Both the position numbers and the translations under genes were made by a program. Positions 42,753 to 53,055 of a DNA stretch of 64,000 nucleotides are shown piece after piece. Origin of the DNA: Saccharomycopsis fibuligera x Saccharomycopsis cf. fibuligera (Eukaryota > Ascomycota > Saccharomycetes > Ascoideales > Saccharomycopsidaceae); NCBI GenBank assembly GCA_001936135.1, contig CP012811.1, positions 496,001 to 560,000 of the forward strand. The letters run 5' to 3'. Positions within the stretch are counted from its first letter, which is position 1. Each line of letters begins with the position of its first letter. The notes beneath the pieces were generated by a model. It saw only the letters and a list, made by a program, of their open reading frames with translations. It was not told the origin of the DNA and did no database searches.

Positions 42753-42836
42753 GGACGGTTGGCCGAGCGGTCTAAGGCGACAGACTTAAGATCTGTTGGG
42801 TTTTCACCCGCGCGAGTTCGAATCTCGCATCGTTCA
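42753..42836 (+). tRNA. tRNA-Leu(UAA)
   Basis: 84 nt, class II with a long variable arm and no intron. The acceptor GGACGGT pairs with ATCGTTC (G-T pairs included), and the discriminator is A. The anticodon loop CTTAAGA has anticodon TAA within ACAGA...TCTGT. The B box GAGTTCGAATCTC is in the T arm. A T7 terminator follows at about 42840. It reads TTA, a preferred Leu codon here. It lies between inverted retroposon copies B and C. Confidence 0.97.
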
Positions 42837-42930
42837 GTATTTTTTTGCTTTCACACATACAACTATGTATTCTGTGCAGGTAAAGAACCCAATGCAAAAA
42901 AAATTAAAATATCAACCATCTTAGACCAGA

Positions 42931-43129
42931 ATCTCTCCTATATGTATTTCAAGTCAAACTAATCCATTAAAGTCTAACTAATGCTAACGGGGTTTTCACT
43001 TGTATAAGTTTCCCCTATATAACAACAACTGAACTATACTGTATATACTATATAGATAAGTTTATAAGATTATATTTCTATCGTTTATATAGAAATAATA
43101 AATCGATATTGTGTGTGAATAAAAAAAAA
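42931..43129 (+). mobile_element. Short retroposon copy C (plus orientation) with A-tail
   Basis: Starts AATCTCTCCTATATG and ends GATATTGTGTGTGAAT plus A9 (43121-43129). It is the inverted partner of copy B across a spacer of about 500 bp containing tRNA-Leu, differing at only two or three positions seen (for example AGTTTGA against AGTGTGA). Both copies share the same 5' start point within a few bases, so the roughly 190-bp unit looks like a defined short element rather than random truncation. Confidence 0.75.
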
Positions 43130-43849
43130 GTTCAAACTTTAACAAATTCGGTAATCGGTGAACATATTGACTAAAACCAATATTTTTCTTTCACACACAA
43201 GACCGGTTTATCATTTCTATATAAATGATAGAAAACATATGCACAGATTTTTATTTAGCTAAAGCTATACATTATACAACAGATGGAGCTAGGGTAAATG
43301 TGTACTGCTGTTAAAGACATGACATTACCCGGATCTCATAATATAGTGACCGAGCTCATGTGTGAAAGAAAACTAATTATCATGTAGCGCAGAGCTCATG
43401 TCGAGAAGTCAGTGACAATTAACTGAATATCTATAAAATTAAATACCCTGATCGCCTACTATATAGTTTCAAAATAACTACTTAATACCAAATGTAGTAA
43501 TGGTCATAGAAAAAGTACCATATGATATTTAGTTCTATCATAACTATGCGGTAACAATTTTAAGAGTGGTTGAATTTTACTTTTCCTCGGCGGGTAAACC
43601 ACCCCAAGTAATCCTAGATAGAATAATTGCGATCATGTGCTACCCAAATACGGTAATGTTCTGTAGGTGTTGGGGGTGGCATTAATCATCGCATCACAAA
43701 CTGTGCTTAAACCTAGAGCAAAATATTTTTGATTTGCAACAACTGAGATCATAAAGATATAAAGAATACCCATCACCCATGTATTTATCAATATCCCATT
43801 TGGAGAAATTGCTGTCTACTAATAGAGCCTCATAACTAAAAAGTTCAAA
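43130..43849. other. PPN2 upstream region with a repeat fragment
   Basis: 43185-43235 holds a diverged end of the same retroposon family (TTTCACACACAAGACCGG...ATGATAGAAAAC). The rest is the upstream region of the polyphosphatase gene. No gene is seen. Confidence 0.45.
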
Positions 43850-45301
43850 ATGTCACTTTTTCGCTCAAAGGGGATTATCTACATTTCTGTGGCCTCGGTG
43901 GTCGTGTTCGCCTTTACTTTTATAGGCTTTGTTCTTGCTGATGATTCTGGGACCAAGCCGTTACCATTAATGTACAAAATTGGCAAGTTACAAACCTATA
44001 TCGAACCTGATGTTGCCAAAATAGATGAATTCCATAGAAACATGGGTGATAGGGGACTAAATCCGGTTTCGTTAAGCAATGTTGACGATCATTATAAAGA
44101 TGAAGCTATTCCAAAAAGACGTATCTTTCTCTTTGGCGATATCCACGGCCGTTACGACGCCATCAAAAGCTTCAAACATATCACTAAATACAACCAAAAA
44201 TACGATCAGCTTGTTTTTTTAGGTGATTTTATTTCCAAAGGTGATGACAACTTTGAAATATTGGATTTTGCAATTGAAAACAATGTCGCTTGTGTACTCG
44301 GTAACCACGAGCTCAAAATTTTGCTGCTTTATTCTGACTATTTTCGTCACCCACTGCCACAATTTTGTACCGTTGATGAAAAGCTGAACAATAGTAGTGA
44401 CAGCAGTAAAGAAACATCTGATGCTGAAGGAATGCATAAAAGTAAAGTTGTTTGTTCGCAACTCGAAACACCAGATATTTCTTTAGTAAAAACTCCCAAG
44501 GAGATCAAGCATGATCCGGAACTTGCTATTGCAAAACGTCTTAAACCTAGACATATTGATTATTTGAGCAACTGCTCAATTATATTAAATTTGGGACCTG
44601 TCGGATATGGTCCTAATGAAAAGAAAAAGAAGAAAGATAAGAAGGAAAAGAAGAACACTGCCAGTGAAGAGAGCCAAACTATTGGAAATGTGAATGTAAT
44701 ACAGATTGATAAAAAGCATCAGCAAGCGGTATTAAATCCTAGCCGTGATCCGCACACTTCTCAATTTGGTTCAGACATAAATATCATTGACTATGATGGA
44801 GACGAAAATCAAGAAAAGCCAATGAATTTCATTCCTGGAGAAAGCCGCACCATTGCGTCAAACGGTAACTTGAACTTGTCAACTCCAATTGAAGGCATAG
44901 CCGTGCACGCGGGACTTCAATGGCATTTGAACTTGACATCACAAACTGTGGACGTCGCAACCAATATTCGTGGTCTTTGGAAGCCAGACTACAAAGAGCC
45001 GAGCTATCTTTCTAAAAACGAAGTTGATAAATCAAAAGTCAAGCCATGGTCTAAAGTTTGGGATAAGAAGCAGAAAGAAATATCTAATTGGGAAGATCGC
45101 CGGATTGTGTTTTATGGTCACGAAAGTTCAAGAGGTGTGATCCAGAGAGATTACACCGTGGGCCTTGATGGTGGATATGTTAAAGGAGGAGAGTTGGGTA
45201 TTGTACAAATAGAAGGAGCGTGGATTTATTTTAATGGAGAGGGAAAGAGTGAAGAGCGGAAGTTGGTGTACCATAATACTCTTTTCAAATTAGTTGGTTG
45301 A
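43850..45301 (+). CDS. PPN2: Vacuolar metallophosphatase, Ppn2-like endopolyphosphatase
   Basis: 483 residues. Ppn2 cleaves inorganic polyphosphate inside the vacuole using divalent metal (Zn). Seen: a short cytosolic start and one membrane anchor (residues about 9-31, ISVASVVVFAFTFIGFVLA), then the calcineurin-type phosphatase core with GDIHGRYD (96-103), GDFISKGDD (125-133), GNHE (151-154), HAGLQWHL and FYGHESSRG near the C-terminus, which supply all the metal ligands of the family. A Lys/Glu/Ser-rich insert (about 255-310, GPNEKKKKKDKKEKK) sits between the two halves. The start ATG at 43850 gives a typical type II anchor. A bacterial-like Ser/Thr phosphatase is the alternative wording for the same family. 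Confidence 0.85.
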   Translation: MSLFRSKGIIYISVASVVVFAFTFIGFVLADDSGTKPLPLMYKIGKLQTYIEPDVAKIDEFHRNMGDRGLNPVSLSNVDDHYKDEAIPKRRIFLFGDIHGRYDAIKSFKHITKYNQKYDQLVFLGDFISKGDDNFEILDFAIENNVACVLGNHELKILLLYSDYFRHPLPQFCTVDEKLNNSSDSSKETSDAEGMHKSKVVCSQLETPDISLVKTPKEIKHDPELAIAKRLKPRHIDYLSNCSIILNLGPVGYGPNEKKKKKDKKEKKNTASEESQTIGNVNVIQIDKKHQQAVLNPSRDPHTSQFGSDINIIDYDGDENQEKPMNFIPGESRTIASNGNLNLSTPIEGIAVHAGLQWHLNLTSQTVDVATNIRGLWKPDYKEPSYLSKNEVDKSKVKPWSKVWDKKQKEISNWEDRRIVFYGHESSRGVIQRDYTVGLDGGYVKGGELGIVQIEGAWIYFNGEGKSEERKLVYHNTLFKLVG

Positions 45302-47991
45302 GTTTGAGGTGTAGTATGCTAAGTTTGAGTTTGCTGAGTTTGGGTTTGCTGAGTTGGGTTGTTTGATTTTGACATTGCGTTCTTTATTTTGAGACGTTAC
45401 TTCAAGTTTTCCCTTTTTAATTATATTTTACTTCAGTTTTTTATCATTATTATCTTTCTAATGTTTTCTTTTACTTCAATAACTTCTCAGCAGCTACGCA
45501 TTTGCTCACCTTCTGTTCGTTCTTTTTTTCTTTCTTTTTCATCTTTTAATTTTTTTTTTCGTGTTTCCACATTTAATTTGTTACCCCCTTTTTTTTTTAT
45601 TTTGTCTACCTGTTCAGATTCAACATCCCTATCATCATTATCACTCTAAGATTTTGCACAACGTTTAATATATTAATGTTATTTGCACATTTAGTATCAT
45701 TAAGCTTTTATTTTTAACGCAGCATATTCTCCTCCACTAATGTGAGTGTTAATTGAAAGTGGCACTCTAGTTAGCTGATCTGCCCCTTTAGTTTCCTACC
45801 CTGACTCCCCTTCGAGTTTTATAGCCGATTATTTGCGAGCTAGCCAGCACATATAGAAAAAAAGCCCTTAAAATTGAAACCTTCTTTTTTTGACTACTAT
45901 AATAATCTCAACATCAAAAAATGAAAAGAGAGATTTTTTTTTTTTGTCGCAAATCTTGGGTGCTGCAAATTAAAAGTTGTTCCAGCTCGAGATCACATCT
46001 AAACTATGTAGCTGCCCAACTAGCGAATATTTTCTAATTAGCTTGCCAGTCTAGGCGCAGATGCGTCTTTTAGACATGTAAAATTATGTTAAGCATAATG
46101 AATCTTGGCCTAACTTAGCCTATTCTGATCTTGACTTAACTTTATTTCGACAAGCGACCGTTTTATAAGTTTGTGCGGGGCGCATGGTGCTTCGGGTCTA
46201 TCTGGCTATGACTGCAGTTCATGGGCGGGCGTCACTATTCACATTGTATGTAATAACGTAACACTATCAGTAGTTAAGTAAGAATAACTGCAGGGTGATG
46301 TTTCTACAGTTCAGCAAGCTTTAGGTTACTGGCCATTACTAAGCTTGGCAGACGATTGGCCTTGAAAAAGTATTCTCCCATTAGTTGTTGTCATGCTGAG
46401 TGTTGTCGGTGCGCCGGGCTATATATTTTTCCGATGTTCAAAGATGTGCGCCCAGCTCTTGCGTCAAGACGGAGATAGTTAGGATTGACGGGGGATAAAG
46501 CAAAGTACTGTCATTTTTTTATGTGTTGCACTTTCCCTTTTTTTTTTTTTTTTTATTCTTCTTTGTATTGCTATTTTTGCGATTGCTCACTGTTTCCATT
46601 TTTGTTCATAACTCTTGTTACACTTCCTTTGTATAAATATTTGCGTGTTGGCAAGCTGGCTTAAATGTTAGGAGCCACCTTTGACTTAATCGCGGCTTAA
46701 TGATTATGAAGTATCTGTTCCCCTAGTAACCTCATAAGAAAAACCACAACGATATAGAAGTTCTTTATGTTGGAATAACATAAATACTGGATATGGATCG
46801 TGTGTATTCGTAAGCCAAAATCTTTAAGTTAAACAATGAAAATCATTTGCCAAACTTCTAACTGATTCCCTCAATTAGGTGAGTCTTGGCATTGAACTTT
46901 TTTACGTTATAAATACAATTGACTCTTTGTGTACACAGGCTAGGCATATACCTGTGTTAAATTAAAAGAGTTTTTTTTTTTTTTTGGTTGTATTTATAAA
47001 CATAGCTCAAAAGATTATGTGGATTTTTGTGAACATAGTTGAGAGAACCTAGTTGGGAGAACTGAGGGTCGTCAGTGCGTGCAATTTTGAATACTTTACA
47101 CATACCTTGCTGAGACCTGTGTTTGCCCAGCTCCTTTAAGCCAGCCGCAAACCATAATCAATTGGACTCTCAAAACGTTTTCTAAAACTGTTCCATAAGT
47201 GCTTTGGGCCAGTTTAATGTGAAGGCATAATTATTGCATCAGCCAAATTAATCAGCATATGGCCATCGGGCATCAATCTCCCCTTAGTGCAGGCACGGTA
47301 GTCCCTCAAAGTGGTATTCACCACCATAGCTCACTGCTGCGTTAACAAACCTTAGCGTGCCATCATTGGCTATTGTGACACAAATCTCTGATTTTTTCAT
47401 TTCCCAATAAAAAAGTAGACGGATTGTTTCAAAAAGTTGACCTAAAATAGGCCAAGATAAACCAAGTGTAAAAGAAGCAAAAAAAAAAAAAAAAATAAAA
47501 AAAAAAAAAAAAAAATTATAAGCTTAAACTTGAAATAGCCCCTCAAAAAGTCCTAATTGTCACTTTCGCCCTTTCTTTTATTTTTTTTTATTTTTTTTTG
47601 TTGATGCTTTGCGACTGGAAAAACAAAGCGATACAAAACGAAACGAAACGAGCATGCATGAAAAAAAAAAAAATAATGATGATAAACATCAAAAAAATTG
47701 AAAACATTTAGATGCACAATAAAGGCTAACAAAAGATAGAGGAAAAGGAGAAGCGAAAGGTATCAAGTCAAAAAAAAAATTTTTTCGTTCAATTTTTTTT
47801 TGTTGTTGAAGATCAAACAATAGGGGTTTAACAATGATCGACATACAACATACATACTATGAACTTTTTTTTTTTTCAAAGAAGATCATCGACTAGCACC
47901 TAATTGCGCGTAAAAGAAAAATAACCCCGATTTTGTAGACCATAGCATGAAGGCTGCGTTGTGTTGATGCTGCAGACAGGCAAATTTTATG

Positions 47992-48018
47992 AACTTGTGG
48001 AGCATCACACCACAAGTT
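47992..48018. other. Perfect 9-bp inverted repeat
   Basis: AACTTGTGG, nine-base loop AGCATCACA, CCACAAGTT. It stands alone in AT-rich non-coding DNA. Could be a dyad binding site. Chance is possible. Confidence 0.3.
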
Positions 48019-48818
48019 GTATTTCACAAAATAAAGACATTTAAAACATAAGCTGATATAGTGCTTTTGCAAATTGCAGCATATATACTAGATGCTGAAC
48101 TAAAGCTGGTTATACAATTATTGTTATTATCATCATTATAGCCTATGAGCTCTAGCAGTAGCGTGTACAGGAAATCGTTGTGCTTGGCTATGCAGTATTT
48201 TAGCTGTCTGTTTATTAATGTATGTTGGTGTATGCGTAGTATTACATTAGTTTTATGCATGTGTGCCAACAAGTATGCTTAGCAGTATATTGCAGCTCTA
48301 ACTAAAATGATTATTATTGTCCTAATATATTGCTGATTTGCTATAATTCTCGATAGAGTTGACCAAATGGATATAATAGCAGATTCCACCCTGTTGTTAC
48401 TCTTAGGGCAGTATACTGCTGGTGCTGCTGCAGACTCCAAAATTGACTCCGAGACGGCTGATGGTACCTAAGCCCCACCCATTAGAGGCGTGTTTATGCA
48501 GTATAGTGAAGAATAGGTTAGCACAATAGAGAACTGTAGCAGTCTTGATCTGTTCGTATCTACAAAATATTTCCATTTTGACTCAAATTTACGCCTCATG
48601 TTGTGGCATATATACATCAAAGGTCACCATGTTTTTACATCCCAACTAGTCTTTCCTTTTTTTTTATATTTTCTTTTTTCTTGTCTTTAGCTATAATAAC
48701 AATTGCAAGTGTTCACGTTTCTGTCTATTGACTTAGAGTTCGCATGGAGAGTATGAATGAAAGTTGTGTACAGTTAAGGCAGCCCCAATGATTTCATGTT
48801 ACTCGCTAAACTTATAAC

Positions 48819-48998
48819 ATGTTAAACGACGTCGTTGACGACCTCCGCAGAGTTAGCGAACTCCTGAGATTTACTGACACGCGTAGCACCGTGTGCGTAT
48901 GGATCAACAAAACGTATAACGTTGTCCAAGAGATACTCCCCGCCAAACTGCTTTCGCTGCTTTGCCAGAAAAGCAAACTAATAGTTTTGGTCAGCTGA
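48819..48998 (+). CDS. Small ORF, 59 codons, unrecognised
   Basis: ATG to TGA, starting MLNDVVDDLRRVSELLRF and continuing with QEILPAKLLSLL, an amphipathic helical composition. The stretch is clearly more GC-rich than its flanks. Against it: three of 60 codons are CTG, which is rare in real genes of this window, and the antisense frame is open too. Known homologues: none that I recognise. Confidence 0.25.
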   Translation: MLNDVVDDLRRVSELLRFTDTRSTVCVWINKTYNVVQEILPAKLLSLLCQKSKLIVLVS

Positions 48999-50057
48999 GA
49001 GATAAAAAAAGATAGGACCATTTGGTTCATAAAAAAAAAGGAAAAAATTAGCTGCAGTGAATACATTTTCATTTCTTTCTATTCGCCTGTCTGTAGAAGT
49101 GTATGCTTCATGTGGATGTGGGTATGTGTATGTATATGGTGTGTATTATTTTTATGATGATGTTAATGATGACGATCCTACGCTCTTTGCTGCTGATGAT
49201 ATCAAAAGTGCAACACTATATGTACGTATGTATGGACATACAGACACAAGCCATTATCTGCTCTGTTTATGATGCTTAGTAAAACTTTGACCTCTGCTAA
49301 GGCCAGCTGGCTAGCCAACCAATTGTACTGGTGTTTTCCATCAACTTCATTTCGTATCATCACAATGCCTGATTTCTACCTCTAAATAGTTAGCTTGTTC
49401 AAGCCTATCTTACGGCAAGTGCGAATCAAAAAAGTAGTTGTCAAAATTTTTAGAGAAAACAATACTTATTTTAAAACATCAATGGTGCTTTCATAGAAAG
49501 GGGCAAAATTGTTTGTAGCAACATCTATAGGTTTAAGAGCCAACCGCAAGTCGGTCTGCCGCTAAAAGAATACGGCTAAAGGCAATGGGGAGGCAGAGCT
49601 AGGTGTACAAATATATGGAGATTGTCCATAAATCGGGTGGGATTTGTACCGGTGTAATTGACGCGCAATATATCTGCATCCACGGTCCCTTCATAATGCA
49701 ACGAGACTTTATTTTGTAGTTGTTCCGAACTTTGCAACCGCCATATATATATACTTATAATCTTCTTAGATATAATATAGTGAATAGATTACATAAATAA
49801 AATGAGCAAATTATGTAGACTTCCATGAATTAGTTCTTATCCATCCTAGTGCCAACAGTTTGTACACATTCATGATCAAGCACAGTCTAGCTTTGATCTT
49901 TTCATGTGTTAACAGTTGAATTGAAAAAACGCATATACCAGAGTCAATTAAACAAAGGTCTGATTAAAAGTTTATTTTTAAAAAAAGGAATGTAAAGATA
50001 CGAAGCCTTGAAGATCGCAGAATACAGACAAAAAGCCAGTGGTGGTGAATTTAGTGG

Positions 50058-50398
50058 ATGAGCACTTCAAAGATTAGCAGTTTGGAAAAAACTTACATGT
50101 TGTGGATGCATTATAGAGATAGTGAGACTAGTCAAATTGCAGTAACGAGACATAAACGAGAAGCAAGTGAGAAATATCATCTTGAGGCAAGTAGCCCAAG
50201 TACCAACAAGAAAGCATGTCACGTATGTCTTTATTCTTTATCACTTGCCATGTTGAAAGAATTCGGCTTTTTATATTTGCGCCTCTTTTCTTTCATGGCT
50301 ATTTTACTTTATTTTACTTTTATAACTTTCAGACCAAAAGCAAAGGTCGTCCCGTCCATCTGCATTTAGACACATTTTTGTGGTGCTTCATCAAGTAA
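50058..50398 (+). CDS. Small ORF, possibly spliced, unrecognised
   Basis: The unspliced frame from the ATG at 50058 gives 103 codons ending in a hydrophobic run (stop near 50369). A donor GTATGT (50223-50228) and acceptor TTTCAG (ending 50332) allow a 110-nt intron. Splicing keeps the frame and yields 76 residues ending HLHLDTFLWCFIK. The intron would remove exactly the hydrophobic, T-rich part, which is more likely intron than membrane helix. The branch site (TTATAAC) is weak. N-terminal wording: SSLEKTYMLWMHYRDSETS. No family recognised. It could also be a leader exon of the gene at 51691. Confidence 0.3.
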
Positions 50399-51552
50399 AC
50401 AAAAAAAGGTTAGGATTTAACTGCCTGCTGAGTACAGGTTATAACAGCATCTGGCACTGACAAGCAGTAAGCAACATACATTGTGCATTGCATTACCTGT
50501 GATTATGTTAGTAGCAGCTGCTGGCCCCAGGATATCTTAGTAAGAAGAAGTAAACGGAAATTTCAATTAATAGACGAACTGCTTGAGTTGTTTACCGCGC
50601 TGTGGGCGGGTTCGGTGCTATACGTCTGTTGTGGGGCATCCTTTACCGCTGCCGCTGCCGATGGCAATTGTGGTATTATTGCCTTTCGGAGTAACCTTTG
50701 AAATTCCTACTCCACGAAGTTCTCGACAGGGTCGAAAGAGAAAAAGGTTTTCACCTAAGCAGTTGAGACACAAAAGAAGCAAGAAAGAGAAAAAATAGGA
50801 GCAAAAAAATGCAAAGTAAAAATATGATTTTGCTGAAAATCAGACTGGTCAGAGTCTTAAATATAATGTTTCCCGCGATCTTTTACTACTGAGTACTCAT
50901 CGACTATAATTTAGTCCCTTTCAAATTTCATTTTATTGCCAATTAATCGATAGATTTCCTGGTTAGTCTCATACATTCCTCGACCATTCTGTTTCAAGCG
51001 CTATGGACGGAAGCGAAGCGAGAGGTGCTGCTGCATGGACGACATTAATGCAACATGCATGCATATATGCATAGGTATGCATTACTTGAACTATCAGAAC
51101 TTTTCTACTTTTTTTACCACTTTCTACAATTTTAAACTTTTTATTTTTTTAGGTTTTATTCTACCTGCTGCAACCATATGTATGCATTGCTTTCTTTTCT
51201 TCTCGTATTTCTCGCTCCATGCAATATGATGTACGAGTCCCCGTCGCCGATGCTGCTAGATATACATAAACAAATGAAATGCTGTTTATGTCTGCCATCA
51301 CTCAAGAACACTCTGTGGTTCGTAGTTCATTGATGCTCAAGTTTGCAGATTTTGTAGTATATTGCCTTCTGCTTACCTATTATTACTTTTTTTTTCTTTT
51401 TCTTTTTCTTTCTCTTTCTCTTTCTCTTCCTGTTACTTATGCGTATCTTTTGGCTGCTTGCTTTCACAAATTATTATACAGTATACTCTTTTATAACCAA
51501 TTTATCTGCTATTGTTATTTTCGCTTGGCCTTTCTTACGGCCGTTTTCATCA

Positions 51553-51593
<41 letters not shown>

Positions 51594-51690
51594 CGGACAC
51601 ATCCCCGTCAGCAATCTGAAATCAAACATACTATGAAATTATTCTATACAAAATTCAAGACCATATCTGCTTTGACCTCCCTGTTTTAAT
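50399..51690. promoter_or_regulatory. Proximal upstream region of the zinc-knuckle gene
   Basis: GC-richer patch at 50580-50700. Pyrimidine tract (TTTTTC)n at 51389-51430. (TA)n at 51560-51591. The frame at 51279-51689 ends two bases before the ATG but passes through these tracts and is not accepted. Long, T-rich, ATG-containing sequence here would form a long leader if transcription starts upstream. Confidence 0.35.
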
Positions 51691-53055
51691 ATGACATCAA
51701 AGAAAAAACTTCTCAACAACAGCAAAGGCTCTAGTCATAGCCATGGCAATCACGGCGCTAATGATAATAATATATATTCTAAAAATAATGCAAATCATCA
51801 GCATGAAAAACTTCCTTCAACTAATATGCAATCCTATCCTATTTCTTTACAGCATCAATTTTCCAACATGCAAACCTTTCAACAAGCCAACTTGACGTCA
51901 ATGGGACAAATGCCCACAGGGCCCCAAATATCTTCACAGGCAATGGCTCAGGGTCAGCAGCTTAGTAATGATGTTTCCAGGAACCCACAGCACCTCGAGA
52001 CTGTTTCCACAATTTTCAAAAAAACTTGCTACTTGTGTGGGAATTTGGGTCACTATGCTGACACGTGTGACTTCAAAGAAAGGCTCTGTTACAACTGCAA
52101 AGAGCCGGGGCATGAATCAAGCGACTGCCCTTATCCTAAGGTAACTAACAATAAACAGTGCTATCTTTGCAAAAAAATTGGCCATCTTCAGTCGGAATGC
52201 CCTGATAAGAAAGCTCTCATGGAAAAACAACAACAGTTGATGCAACTCAGCCAATTTAACCAATTGAACAATGGAACTTCTAATAACATAATGGGTGGCT
52301 TCTCTAATACTCTGACGCATCACCAACAGCAACAGTCAATACAAAAACAACATCTAAGCAAGAATAATCAAAGGTCACATAACCAACAGCCAAATACAGG
52401 ATTTAATTCAACCACTAGAAGCCCTTATATAAATCAACCGTTCTTAAGTCAATCTTCAGTGTACGGAAACTATTCCTCTATTCCCCCGCAAAATAACTAC
52501 ATGAACATGAACATGAACATGAACATGAATATGAACATGAACATGAATATGAATATGAATATGAATATTGGCATGAATATGAACATGAACATACCCTCAT
52601 CCCAATATGACCCTTACTATCATGGAGGAGTACCTCCTGCGGCACCAACAACAGTAACCTCACCTCGTCCACCTTCATCTGACCCTTTGATCGGCCATCG
52701 CCCAGGACCTGGAACTCCATACAACCCAATGAATTACTATCAGGCTATTGCAGCAGCATCCGCGGCATCTGGTATGCCACCTCCTCCTCATCCACCACCT
52801 CCAGAGTTTCCTGGTATGTATTATTCGCAAGATGCCGGACTCAATAGCTCTCCGTTGAATAACACAGGTTCCTCGAGTATTCACGGTAAGCATAGAAAAG
52901 GAAGTGGCGGCAATACCAGCGCTTCAAACAAAGATGAAAGCTCAATGGAAAGGCGCTTGAATCTGTCAAAGTCAGTACCTTCGTTCTCACATAGAGCCAG
53001 GAAGAGTAGCTCTTCCATGTCGTTGTCTGGTAATTCTAAGAACCAGAAACGTTGA
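51691..53055 (+). CDS. CCHC zinc-knuckle protein with Asn/Gln/Met-rich disordered regions
   Basis: 454 residues. Three zinc knuckles of the CX2CX4HX4C type sit at about 112-170: CYLCGNLGHYADTC, CYNCKEPGHESSDC and CYLCKKIGHLQSEC. These bind single-stranded RNA or DNA in proteins such as Gis2/CNBP and Air1/2. The N-terminus (1-100) is Asn/His/Gln-rich. After the knuckles come Gln/Asn-rich sequence, a run of alternating Asn-Met (about 270-300), a Pro-rich part (GMPPPPHPPPPEFPG) and a basic Ser-rich C-terminus (RARKSSSSMSLS). Only three knuckles means it is not Gis2 itself (seven). Likely an RNA-binding protein prone to condensate formation (inference). The long upstream region suggests complex regulation. 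Confidence 0.7.
   Translation: MTSKKKLLNNSKGSSHSHGNHGANDNNIYSKNNANHQHEKLPSTNMQSYPISLQHQFSNMQTFQQANLTSMGQMPTGPQISSQAMAQGQQLSNDVSRNPQHLETVSTIFKKTCYLCGNLGHYADTCDFKERLCYNCKEPGHESSDCPYPKVTNNKQCYLCKKIGHLQSECPDKKALMEKQQQLMQLSQFNQLNNGTSNNIMGGFSNTLTHHQQQQSIQKQHLSKNNQRSHNQQPNTGFNSTTRSPYINQPFLSQSSVYGNYSSIPPQNNYMNMNMNMNMNMNMNMNMNMNMNIGMNMNMNIPSSQYDPYYHGGVPPAAPTTVTSPRPPSSDPLIGHRPGPGTPYNPMNYYQAIAAASAASGMPPPPHPPPPEFPGMYYSQDAGLNSSPLNNTGSSSIHGKHRKGSGGNTSASNKDESSMERRLNLSKSVPSFSHRARKSSSSMSLSGNSKNQKR
52501..52592 (+). repeat. (ATGAAY)n hexanucleotide repeat coding (Met-Asn)n
   Basis: About 14 in-frame hexanucleotides with C/T variation at the sixth base and one ATTGGC interruption. Length changes would keep the frame. 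Confidence 0.9.

Larger units (their letters stand above)
45302..50057. other. Large gene-poor region (4.8 kb)
   Basis: No long gene on either strand. Contents: PPN2 3' flank with a GTTTGCTGAGTTTGG-type direct repeat (45310-45365); T- and A-tracts (46539-46554, 47481-47515, 47862-47877); GC-richer patches at about 46170-46240, 46390-46500 and 47265-47360 standing out from AT-rich surroundings; a perfect 9-bp hairpin at 47992-48018; and a 59-codon GC-richer ORF at 48819-48998. No tRNA, snRNA or rRNA was recognised. It forms the left part of the exceptionally long upstream region of the zinc-knuckle gene. Confidence 0.45.

Noticed and set aside
47992-48018. Hairpin as a transcription terminator
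   Set aside because: No adjoining gene or T-run, and such terminators are not used by yeast Pol II.
48812-49072. 86-codon minus-strand ORF
   Set aside because: Antisense to the 59-codon GC-richer ORF and opens without an ATG.
51279-51689. 136-codon ORF ending just before the zinc-knuckle gene
   Set aside because: Runs through pyrimidine and TA tracts with low-complexity product and no domain.
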